A stretch of 64,000 nt of DNA from NCBI GenBank assembly GCA_933228675.1, contig OW121741.1:135707085-135771084 (forward strand), given 5' to 3'. Both the position numbers and the translations under genes were made by a program. How positions within the stretch are numbered: position 1 is the first letter of the stretch; every line of letters begins with the position of its first letter. The notes under the pieces were generated by a model. It worked only from the letters and a program-made list of their open reading frames with translations. It did no database searches and was not told the DNA's origin. Of the stretch, positions 19,201-30,784 are shown one piece after another. The DNA comes from Stomorhina lunata (Eukaryota > Arthropoda > Insecta > Diptera > Rhiniidae).

Positions 19201-19445
19201 CGTCTATTTTTCTATAGAAAAATCTTCTCATCGTCAATTTTTCTATAGAAAAATCTTCCTATCGTCAATTTTTCTGTAGAAAAATCTTCCTATCGTCAAT
19301 TTTTCTACAAAAAAATCTTCCTATCGTCAATTTTTCTATAGAAAAATCTTCCTATCGTCAAGTTTTCTATAGGAAAATCTTCTTATCTTCCTATCGTCAA
19401 TTTGTCCATATATAGAAAACTCTGCCTATCCTTAACTATTCTATA
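16238..19445 (+). repeat. Satellite array 1, 31-bp unit, about 100 copies
   Basis: The unit is TTTTTCTATAGAAAAA (a perfect 16-bp palindrome) followed by TCTTCCTATCGTCAA. Central units are nearly identical. Edge units vary: the first carry ATCATC, and the last ones past 19370 decay. A four-unit variant cassette recurs at 17276, 18454 and 19198. Confidence 0.97.
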
Positions 19446-21060
19446 TAAAGCCCTTAATAAAACGTTTTTATTTTTATTGCATATGACTTTTAAAGACCTT
19501 AACATACATTTAGTTTCAATTATGATGTATATTCTCATCATCACACAAAACACTTCTGTAAAATTGAACAAAGTTTGTTAACAATTTAGTTTGAGTTTTC
19601 CCTAGTTCAGTGTCCTTTCACGACCAAAAGCTGTAAAAAACATAAAAATACCCTTTTAAAACAAGGACAGACATTCATTTAGGTTAAAATAAAAACAATA
19701 AATTTGTTTGTTGTTATAATGACCCTGAACTAAAAAGTGTCAACAATTTTGATACACTTGATATGCCACAAAAATACAAAATAAAACTAAAAAATGTTAT
19801 AAACTTTGGTTAAAAAATAATCGAAACCAGAAAAACAAACAAACAAAATACTAATACTAACAACTATTTATATAAAATATAATCAAAATAATACGAGTGA
19901 ACAGTAGATATACTAATACACTCATAAAAACAACTATGTATAAAGAGGGAATAATAGCAAAAACTAAATGTTATTGCTTTAAAGCTTTACTTACATTTCT
20001 ATGCAGAGCATTTCGACAAAAACTTAAAAATGGAAAACTAAAAACTAGAAACACAAATAGTGACAAAATAAAAGATAAAAAAATAACACAATACGAAAGC
20101 TGTCATAACAATAAAAACCAAATTGTATATATAGCCATGAACAAAAAAGTATTTGCTACAATGATACAGTATCACTAACATCCGTTCATACATTCATATA
20201 CTCAAATACGTTTATATGTATATTCATGTAAATATTTGCCCCAAAAAACATAGAAAAATGTAAATAAATGTTACATATCACAAAGTCATGTGCAAAAACA
20301 CTTTCACATTCATGTTTACACTCACTCACTCGCTCATACATATACAATTTTGCATGCAATATCATTTCCATTAACGATACAAGAATGTAGTTGTCTTCCG
20401 GTGCGTATGAGCATTTTTCTACTAGATATTACTAATACACAGGAGTGTCACTCTTATCAGTGTTTTGATGTTGTTTGTGTGATGGCGCGTATATGAAATT
20501 TTCATTTGTTTGTGATAGTTATTACACTTACGCTATTTGGGGTTCCAACAAAAACAAAGTAAATTGCTAACGATCACGTCTTTTTAATTTTTGATGGAAA
20601 TAAATACATACATATACATATTAGAGTGTCCCGAAAAAAAGAAAGTTTTTTTAATGACCCCTAAGTACTATTAAGCATTTTTGTCAAAACTTGCTACAAT
20701 TTTGAAAAAGACGTATTTCAGATTTTGATTATTGGGATCAAAAGAAAAACGGGGGGTGGGTATGCATATCTGGATTCAACAAAGCGTAAGACAGTCTAAT
20801 GTAAATGTTTAAACGCATAAACATATATTAGACTTTAATACCAATCAAATGTAATAGATGCACTTCATAAATTAAGATACATAATATCTCCCTAACTAAA
20901 CTGATTAAGCCACAATCTAAATGAAGAGTTATTCTTTACTATAAAAATAAAAAAGACGTTAAGCTTTTAATATTTGTATGAAAGCTGACAAAAATTATGG
21001 GGTTCAATAAAAATTATTAAATTTTTAGATCGTTATAAAGAAAACGTTTATAAAAAAAAT
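19446..21060. other. AT-rich spacer, no gene recognised
   Basis: Frames are short and without domains. A possible transposon end (GAGTGTCCCGAAAAAAAG) lies near 20624, but no partner terminus was found. Confidence 0.6.
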
Positions 21061-21830
21061 TATAATGAAAATTATATTAACATTTTTCTATAGAAAAATT
21101 TTTATATTAAACATTTTTCTATAGAAAAATTTTTATATTGAACATTTTCCTATAGTGAAAATTTTTATATTGAACATTTTGACATTGAAAATTTTTCTAT
21201 AGAAAAATTTTTATATTGAAAATTTTTCTATATAAAAATTTTTATAATGAAAAGTTTTCTGTAGAAAAATTTTTATAATTAAATTTTTTCTATAGAAAAA
21301 TTTTTATAATGAAGATTTTTATAATGAAAATTTATTATGCAAATTTTTCTATAGAAAAATTTTTATAATGAAAATTTTTCTATAGAAAAATTTTTGCATT
21401 GAAATTTTTTCTACAAATTTTTATATTGCAAAATTTTCTATAGAAAAATTTTTTTATTAAAAATTTCTATATAGAAAAATTTTTATATTGAAAATTTTTC
21501 TATAGAAAAATTATTATATTGAAAATTTTTCTATATAAAAATTTTTATAATGAAAAGTTTTCTGTAGAAAAATTTTTATAATTAAATTTTTTCGATAGAA
21601 AAATTTTTATAATAAAGATTTTTATAATGAACATTTATAATGCAAATTTTTCTATAGAAACATTTTTTTATTGAAAATTTCTCTATAGAAAAATTATTAT
21701 ATTGAAAATTTTTCTATAGAAATATTTTTATATTGAAAATTTTTTTATAGAAAATTTTTATATTAAAAACTTTTCTATAGAAAACTTTTTATATTGAAAA
21801 AAAAATTAAAATTTTTCTATTGAAAAATTT
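21061..21830 (+). repeat. Satellite array 2, degenerate, period near 31 bp
   Basis: Diverged copies of TTTTTCTATAGAAAAA alternate with TTTTTATATTGAAAA-type spacers. A segment of about 300 bp is duplicated within it (compare 21212-21350 with 21516-21655). Confidence 0.85.
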
Positions 21831-24300
21831 TTGGTATAAAAATTTTTCTATAGAAAAATTTTCGGTATAAAAATTTTTCTATTGGAAAATTTTCGTTATA
21901 AAAATTTTTCCATTGAAATATTTTCGGTATAAAAATTTTTCTATTGAAAAATTTTCGGTATAAAAATTTTTCTATTGAAAAATTTTCGGTATAAAAATTT
22001 TTCTATTGAAAAATTTTCGGTATAAAAATTTTTCTATAGAAAAATTTTCGGTATAAAAATTTTTCTATAGAAAAATTTTCGGTATAAAAATTTTTCTATA
22101 GAAAAATTTTCGGTATAAAAATTTTTCTATAGAAAAATTTTCGGTATAAAAATTTTTCTATAGAAAAATTTTCGGTATAAAAATTTTTCTATAGAAAAAT
22201 TTTCGGTATAAAAATTTTTCTATAGAAAAATTTTCGGTATAAAAATTTTTCTATAGAAAAATTTTCGGTATAAAAATTTTTCTATAGAAAAATTTTCGGT
22301 ATAAAAATTTTTCTATAGAAAAATTTTCGGTATAAAAATTTTTCTATAGAAAAATTTTCGGTATAAAAATTTTTCTATAAAAAAATTTTCGTTATAAAAA
22401 TTTTTCTATTGAAAAATTTTCGTTATAAAAATTTTTCTATTGAAAAATTTTCGGTATAAAAATTTTTCTATTGAAAAATTTTCGGTATAAAAATTTTTCT
22501 ATTGAAAAATTTTCTGTATAAAAATTTTTCTATTGAAAAATTTTAGGTATAAAAATTTTTCTATTTAAAAATTTTCGGTATAAAAATTTTTCTATAGAAA
22601 AATTTTCGGTATAAAAATTTTTCTATAGAAAAATTTTCGGTATAAAAATTTTTCTATAGAAAAATTTTCGGCATAAAAATTTTTCTATAGAAAAATTTTC
22701 GGCATAAAAATTTTTCTATAGAAAAATTTTCGGTATAAAAATTTTTATATAGAAAAATTTTCGGTATAAAAATTTTTCTATAGAAAAACTTTCGCTACAA
22801 AAATTTTTCTATAGAAAAATTTTCGGTATAAAAATTTTTCTATAGAAAAATTTTCGGTATAAAAATTTTTCTATATAAAAATTTTCGGTATAAAAATTTT
22901 TCTATAGAAAAATTTTCGGTATAAAAATTTTTCTATAGAAAAATTTTCGGTATAAAAATTTTTCTATAGAAAAATTTTCGGTATAAAAATTTTTCTATAG
23001 AAAAATTTTCGGTATAAAAATTTTTCTATAGAAAAATTTTCGGTATAAAAATTTTTCTATAGAAAAATTTTCGTTATAAAAATTTTTCTATAGAAAAATT
23101 TTCGGTATAAAAATTTTTCTATAGAAAAATTTTTCTATAGAAAAATTTTCGGTATAAAAATTTTTCTATAGAAAAATTTTCGGTATAAAAATTTTTCTAT
23201 AGAAAAATTTTCGGTATAAAAATTTTTCTATAGAAAAATTTTCGGTATAAAAATTTTTCTATAGAAAAATTTTCGGTATAAAAATTTTTCTATAGAAAAA
23301 TTTTCGGTATAAAAATTTTTCTATAGAAAAATTTTCGGTATAAAAATTTTTCTATAGAAAAATTTTCGGTATAAAAATTTTTCTATAGAAAAATTTTCGG
23401 TATAAAAATTTTTCTATAGAAAAATTTTCGGTATAAAAATTTTTCTATAGAAAAATTTTCGGTATAAAAATTTTTCTATAGAAAAATTTTCGGTATAAAA
23501 ATTTTTCTATAGAAAAATTTTCGGTATAAAAATTTTTCTATTGAAAAATTTTCGGTATAAAAATTTTTCTATTGAAAAATTTTCGGTATAAAAATTTTTC
23601 TATTGAAAAATTTTCGGTATAAAAATTTTTCTATTGAAAAATTTTCGGTATAAAAATTTTTCTATTGAAAAATTTTCGGTATAAAAATTTTTATATAGAA
23701 AAATTTTCGGTATAAAAATTTTTCTATAGAAAAATTTTCGGTATAAAAATTTTTCTATAGAAAAATTTTCGGTATAAAAATTTTTCTATAGAAAAATTTT
23801 CGGTATAAAAATTTTTCTATAGAAAAATTTTCGGTATAAAAATTTTTCTATAGAAAAATTTTCGGTATAAAAATTTTTCTATAGAAAAATTTTCGGTATA
23901 AACATTTTTCTATAGAAAAATTTTCGGTATAAACATTTTTCTATAGAAAAATTTTCGGTATAAACATTTTTCTATAGAAAAACTTTCGGTATAAACATTT
24001 TTCTATAGAAAAACTTTCGGTATAAAAATTTTTCTATAGAAAAATTTTTCTATAGAAAAATTTTCGATATAAAAATTTTTATATAGAAAAATTTTCGGTA
24101 TAAAAATTTTTCTATAGAAAAATTTTCGGTATAAAAATTTTTCTATAGAAAAATTTTCGGTATAAAAATTTTTCTATAGAAAAATTTTCGGTATAAAAAT
24201 TTTTCTATAGAAAAAATTTCGGTATAAAAATTTTTCTATAGAAAAATTTTTGGTATAAAAATCTATAGACAAATTTTCAATATTAAAATTTTTCTAAAAG
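21831..24300 (+). repeat. Satellite array 3, 31-bp unit, about 78 copies
   Basis: The unit is TTTTTCTATAGAAAAA followed by TTTTCGGTATAAAAA. Blocks in which the palindrome is changed to CTATTG alternate with CTATAG blocks, which suggests spreading of variants by local exchange. Single palindrome-module duplications occur near 23117 and 24025. Confidence 0.97.
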
Positions 24301-26080
24301 AAAAAATTTTTTTTAATTCGAAAATTTTTGTATACAAAAATTTTTGTATCGAAAATTTTTCTATACAAAAATTTTTATATCGAAAATTTTTCTATAGCAA
24401 AATATTTCTAGAGAAAAATTTGTATATTGAAATTATTTTTAAAGAACCTTATTAAACATGTGTAAAAAATTTAAGTTAAAAAATTATAAATTTAAAAAAA
24501 TCCCTTTTCTTATTGATTTTTCGTTTACATTGAACCTATTTTCCCTTAAATTTTTAAGCATCAAGTTTTTATTCTCTATTTAAGTTTGAAAAATTTATTT
24601 GTAATAAAGCTGTTACTAACAGAAAATGGTTGTAAGTTTTTGATATTGTTATTTTCATTATACATTTTTTTTTTTTGTTTTTTGAACATTCAATTTATAG
24701 TGAAAAAATAATTTTTAGGTACTCGTTCAGTTTTTTATGGTTTAGAATAAAAATAAAATTTTGTGTGTTTCTGAAGCTGTTTTAAACTTATTTGTATGTA
24801 TTGAGGATACAATTTGAAATATCTAAAAATTTCACTTGCTTATATGTATATTTGTGTGAATGGGAGTGGGAGATAAAGGATATCCTCAACACATACAAAC
24901 AAACAGACAGACACACAACACAAAAAGATATAAAAAAGGGTTAAAAAGTCATTATTGAAAAAAAATCGTTTTGATACTATTCCAGTACTTTGTAGTTGTT
25001 TGAATATTACTCAACGATATTTTGAATGTTTTTTAAGTATTTTTATATTAGAACGAACATTTATTTGAATGTGTGTATGTTTGGTTTTGGTTTACTGTTA
25101 TTTGATAATTCTCTAGATAATTATCTACAGTGCAAAAACAATTTTGTGTCTTGGTATGAAAAATTGTAAAAATCAGATTTTAGTATATACAAATTTTTCT
25201 TCTTTCTATATAGAAAACTCTTATTATCGTCAATTTTTCTATATAGAAAACTTTTACTATCGAAGGCAGAGTTATATAGAAAACTCTTCCTATTGCCAAC
25301 ATTTCATATAGAAAACTCTTACTATCGTAAACTTCTCTATATTAAAAACTTTGCCTAGACACTCCACAAATTTCAAAATCATCAATGCCTGAGGAACTGT
25401 CGGGATTTTATGATGAAATAGTTGGGTGAATTTTTTCTTAATTTTTTGCTACAACATGTTCTAAAACAACACCTTCCACTCATTTATTTATTCTACGATT
25501 TAGATACTTAAACCCAAATGTGTATTTGTTTTAGTCTGTCCATCATCTGTTTCCTGGTCTTTTTGTTTGTATTTTGTGGCTGAAATTGCTCATTGAGATA
25601 TGTATTTTTTTATTTTGGTTGTAATTTCCTTTTTTTCCTCTGTAACAATTATTTTTTTTATGTTAAAGCCCTTAAAGAAGTTTTCTAATTATGTTATAAA
25701 TAATGCTTTAAATGTTTCCAAAAGATATTTTGGCTTTTATCAAAATGAAGTGAAATAAATACATAAAAAATTGTAGAAAAGGATTAGACATTGAAGTGCT
25801 TTTTTTATGGTGGTTAAAAACACTTAAGGCTCAAGTTAAATTTAGAGGTGATGAGTGGTTTCATTAAGGGTTTTTTGCTAACAGGTTAATTGCTTAAGAT
25901 TGATGGTGGAATTATATTTGAAAAAGAAAAAAAATATATGTATTAGTTAAATAAATATTAAGATTTTAGAAAACTTGTTATTTATTATTTAAACATATGT
26001 ATTTAAAAAAACTTTTTAAATTTTTTTTAGAAATTAAAATTTTTTAGTAAAATATCAAAAGTAGATAAATTTTAATAATA
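24301..26080. other. AT-rich spacer with a relic of array 1
   Basis: No gene was recognised. At 25186-25360 about five diverged units with CTATATAGAAAACTCTTACTAT resemble the array 1 family, more than 5 kb from it. Confidence 0.6.
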
Positions 26081-28060
26081 AAAATGTTTCTATAGCAAAA
26101 TAATGAAATTTTTTATAATGACAATTTTTCTATAGAAAATGAAAATTTTCCTATAAAAAAAAAACTTCTATAATGAAAGTTTTTCTATTGAAAAATTTCA
26201 ATAGAAAAATTTTTATGTATTAAAAATTTTTGTATAGAAAAATTTTTATGTATTAAAAATATTTCTATACAAAAATTTTTGTGTATTGAAAATTTTTCTA
26301 TAGAAAAATTTTTATGTATTGAAAATTTTTCTATTGAAAAATTTTTATGTATTGAAAATTTTTCTATTGAAAAATTTTTATATATTGAACACTTTTCTAT
26401 AGAAAAATTTTTATATATTGAAAATTTTTCTATAGAAAAATTTTTATGTATTGAAAATTTTTCTATAGAAAAATTTGTATGTATTGAAAATTTTTCTATA
26501 GAAAAATTTTTATGTATTGAAAATTTTTGTATAGAAAAATTTTTATGTATTATAAATTTTTCTATAGAAAAATTTTTATGTATTATAAATTTTTCTATAA
26601 AAAAATTTTTATTTATTGAAAATTTTTCTATAGAAAAATTTTTATAATGAAAATTTTTCTATAGAAAAATTTTTATAATGAAAATTTTTCTATAGAAAAT
26701 TTTTTATAATGAAAATTTTTCTATAGAAAAATTTTTATAATGAAAATTTTTCTATAGAAAAATTTTTATAATGAAAATTTTTCTATAGAAAATTTTTATA
26801 ATGAAAATTTTTCTATAGAAAAATTTTTATAATGAAAATTTTTCTATAGAAAAATTTTTATAATGAAAATTTTTCTTTTTAATAAAATTTTTATAATGAA
26901 CATTTTTGTATAGAAAAATTTTTATAATGAAAATTTTTCTATAGAAAAATTTTTATAATGAAAATTTTTCTATAGAAAAATTTTTATAATGAAAATTTTT
27001 CTATAGAAAAATTTTTATAATGAAAAAATATTAATATTAAAAATATTTCTATACAAAAATTTTTGTGTATTGAAAATTTTTCTATAGAAAAATTTTTATG
27101 TATTGAAAATTTTTCTATTGAAAAATTTTTATGTATTGAAAATTTTTCTATTGAAAAATTTTTATATATTGAACACTTTTCTATAGAAAAATTTTTATAT
27201 AGTGAAAATTTTTCTATAGAAAAATTTTTATGTATTGAAAATTTTTCTATAGAAAAATTTGTATGTATTGAAAATTTTTCTATAGAAAAATTTTTATGTA
27301 TTGAAAATTTTTGTATAGAAAAATTTTTATGTATTATAAATTTTTCTATAGAAAAATTTTTATGTATTATAAATTTTTCTATAAAAAAATTTTTATTTAT
27401 TGAAAATTTTTCTATAGAAAAATTTTTATAATGAAAATTTTTCTATAGAAAAATTTTTATAATGAAAATTTTTCTATAGAAAATTTTTATAATGAAAATT
27501 TTTCTATAGAAAAATTTTTATAATGAAAATTTTTCTATAGAAAAATTTTTATAATGAAAATTTTTCTTTTTTATAAAATTTTTATAATGAACATTTTTGA
27601 ATAGAAAAATTTTTATAATGAAAATTTTTCTATAGAAAAATTTTTATAATGAAAATTTTTCTATAGAAAAATTTTTATAATGAAAATTTTTCTATAGAAA
27701 AATTTTTATAATGAAAATTTTTCTATAGAAAAATTTTTATAATGAAAATTTTTCTATAGAAAAATTTTTATAATGAAAATTTTTCTATAGAAAAATTTTT
27801 ATAATGAAAATTTTTCTATAGAAAAATTTTTATAATGAAAATTTTTCTATCGAAAAATTTTTATAATGAAAATTTTTTTATAGAAAAATTTTTATAATGA
27901 AAATTTTTCTATAGAAAAATTTTCATAATGAAAATTTTTCTATAGAAAAATTTTTATAATGAAAATTTTTCTATAGAAAAATTTTTATAATGAAAATTTT
28001 TCTATGGAAAAATTTATATAATGAAAATTTTTCTATAGAAAAATTTTTATAATGAAATTC
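26081..28060 (+). repeat. Satellite array 4, 31- and 33-bp units
   Basis: The palindrome module is followed by TTTTTATAATGAAAA (31 bp) or TTTTTATGTATTGAAAA (33 bp). The 33-bp block is present twice (about 26257-26650 and 27040-27430, offset 784 bp). Because 33 is divisible by three, these blocks give 122-codon repetitive frames; I do not regard them as genes. Confidence 0.95.
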
Positions 28061-28540
28061 GACTTTAAATTTCAAAAAAAACCATTGTTTCCCTACATAA
28101 CTTATCAACCGAGTAGTTTTTACATCAAATTCATTTCTAAACTTTGAAATATTTAATTTTGTAATTTAAATTTTCTACTTTTTTTTACATACATATGTTA
28201 ACGTCAAATTAATTGAATCACTTTAATGGGAAATGTGTTTGAAAAACCTAGATAGAAAATCCCTCACAAAAATAACACAAACAAATAAGTACGAAAAATA
28301 ACAATGAAATGTAAAATTAGGAGAAAAACTTAAATAAATATTTGGAACTTTACTTTAGGAAAATACACAGATACAGACAAATTTATTTAAGAAATACTTA
28401 CATAAGGATGTGGGAAATTATACCATGTATGTATCTTTCTTTATCATTTGCAATGAAACTTAAGATCTTTTTGTATTAAAAGACTTTTACTTAAATAAGT
28501 TTCACCAAACATTTCTTCAAAAAAATATTACATCAAAATT
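28061..28540. other. AT-rich spacer, nothing recognised
   Basis: It is single-copy-looking sequence between two arrays; I see no frame, repeat or signal of note. Confidence 0.6.
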
Positions 28541-30060
28541 GTTCTTTAACAAATATTTCGTCAAAATTCTTTCCTAAGAAAAATTTTAGAAAAAAATTTT
28601 TATAAGAAAAATTGTGTCAATGTTTTTCTTTAAGCAAAATTTTATAAAAAAAAAATTTTAAGAAAAACTTCATCAAAAATTTTCCTTAAGCAAAATTTTA
28701 TGAAAAATTTTATTAATATTTTCTTCTAAATGTGCATCTAAAAAAAATTTCATAAACATTTTTCTCTAAAAAAAATTTCGTCAAAATTTTTCTATATATT
28801 TTTACGAGAAAAATCTTATTAAAAAAAAACCATAAGAAAATTTTCCTCAAAATTCCTTAAAAATGTTTCTATACAAAAAGATTTCATCAAAATTTTTCTA
28901 TAAAAAAAAATTTCAGAAAAATTTTTTTATGAGAAAATTCTATCAAAATTTTTCTATAAAAAATTTCATTAAAATTTATTTACAGAAAAAATTTTATCGA
29001 AATTTTTCTAAAGGAAAAATTTCACCAAAATTTGTCTATAAGAAAAATTTCAACAAAATTTTTCTAAAAGAAAAATTTCATCAAAATTTTTCTATAAGAA
29101 AAATTTCATTAAAATTTTTCTATAAGAAAAATTTCAACAAAATTTTTGCATCACAAAAATTTCACTAATATTTTTTATAAAAAAAAATTCATCAAAACTT
29201 TTCTATAAAAAAAATTTCATAAAAATTTTTCTATAGAAAAAATTTGATCAAAATAAGAAATTTTCATAATAATTAAAAAATTTCATCATAATTGTTTTAT
29301 AAGAAAAATTTTATCAAAAGTTTTCTGTAAAAAAAATTTCATCAAAATTTGACTATATGAAAAACTTTATCAAAATTTGTCTATAAGATTTTTCTTATAG
29401 AAAAATTTTCATCAAAATTTGTTTATAAGAAAACTGTCATCAAAATTTTTCTATAGGAAAAATTTCACCAAAAATTATCTATAAAAAAAATTTCAACAAA
29501 AATTTTTCTATACAAGAAATTTCAATAAAAATTTTCTATGAGAAAGATTTCATCAAAATTTTTCTATAAGAAAAATTTTATAAAAATTTTTCTCTAAGAA
29601 ATTTTCATCAAAAGTTTTCTATAAGAAAAATTCCATAAAAATTTTTCTCTAAGAAAAATTTTATTACAATTTTTCTATAAAAAGAATTTTATCAAAAATT
29701 TTCTATAAAAAAAATTTCATCAAAATTTTTTGATAAGAAAAGTTTCATCAAAATTTTTCTATAAGAAAAATTTCATTAATTTCATCAAAATTTTTCTCTA
29801 AAAAGAATTTCCTCAAAATTTTTATCTAAGAAAATTTCCTCAAAATTTGAATGTAACAAAAATTTCATAAAAATTTCCATTAATATTTATGTATTAGAAA
29901 AATTTAATAAAAAAAATGTTCTATAAGAAAAATTTCATCAAATTTTTTTTTAAGAAAAATTTTACCAAAATTTTTTTTATATAAAAAAATTTCGTTGAAA
30001 TTTTTCAAAATTTATCTCTTAAGAAAATTTAATCAAAAAATTTCTCATTTATTTTTTTTA
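28541..30060 (+). repeat. Satellite array 5a, degenerate 28-bp unit
   Basis: Copies of TTTTTCTATAAGAAAAA plus TTTCATCAAAA (17+11 bp) are heavily diverged. This appears to be an older portion of the family in array 5b. Confidence 0.88.
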
Positions 30061-30784
30061 GCTTTTTATTTATTTACACAGAAACAAATTAATTATACTT
30101 TTTTTTGGAATTATGAAAACAATGTCTAATGAATACTGAAGGATATCCTTTCAATTGTTCATTTCTCATTAGTTGGATTCTGACAAATGAAAAAAAAAAA
30201 CTTGTCATTCATTGTTACCAAAAATAATGTAATGAATGTATAAATAAACAAATTTATTTATTCTTGTTACGAGTATTCAAACATACGCTACACTCTACAA
30301 AAACATATTTAAGTTAAGCGTCAAGAAGCGAATGAGGTCCTTTGGTATGCAGTATTTATAAAAAGTTAAAAACTCCAAAAAAATTTTCATAATCAAAATT
30401 TTAGTGGTGTTTGTGTGTATGAGTTTAAACAGAAGTGCATACACATATAGAAATATATAGTGACTGATGCAGTCTATCCATTTAAGAGAACGGAAAGAAT
30501 TGAAAAGTCACGTTCAAATATCAAATTACAAAAACGTCAAGCCAAATAATAATATTTTGACATTTCAGTTCCGTTTTTCCAGAACAACATTCTCGAAAAA
30601 TTTCCATAATGACAAGTTGTTACCAAAAAGACCCCTTCAACCCACCCGATACATACGTAATTATATACATGTGTTGCATGAATAAATAAATAAATGATAA
30701 AACATATAAATCATAGAGAAAATGAATCTTGTTTCTGAAAGAGTGAAACTTGTATATATCGTAATCACATCATTTTAAGTCAGT
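30061..30784. other. AT-rich spacer, no gene recognised
   Basis: A 72-codon frame at 30467-30685 has no recognisable motif and is probably fortuitous. Confidence 0.55.

Noticed and set aside
16238..19445. CRISPR-like look: palindromic 16-mers separated by 15-bp spacers
   Set aside because: The spacers are identical from unit to unit, the host is an insect, and there are no cas genes; it is a tandem satellite.
20624..20780. Possible transposon terminus GAGTGTCCCGAAAAAAAG
   Set aside because: No inverted partner or target duplication was found nearby.
26279..26647. 122-codon ORF of 11-residue repeats (and its copy at 27063-27431)
   Set aside because: The frame is a by-product of a 33-bp A/T satellite lacking stops; no start context, codon bias or non-repetitive part supports a gene.
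28863..29168. 101-codon Phe/Lys-rich ORF, and similar frames at 51301-51507 and 61340-61736
   Set aside because: All are translations of degenerate satellite units.
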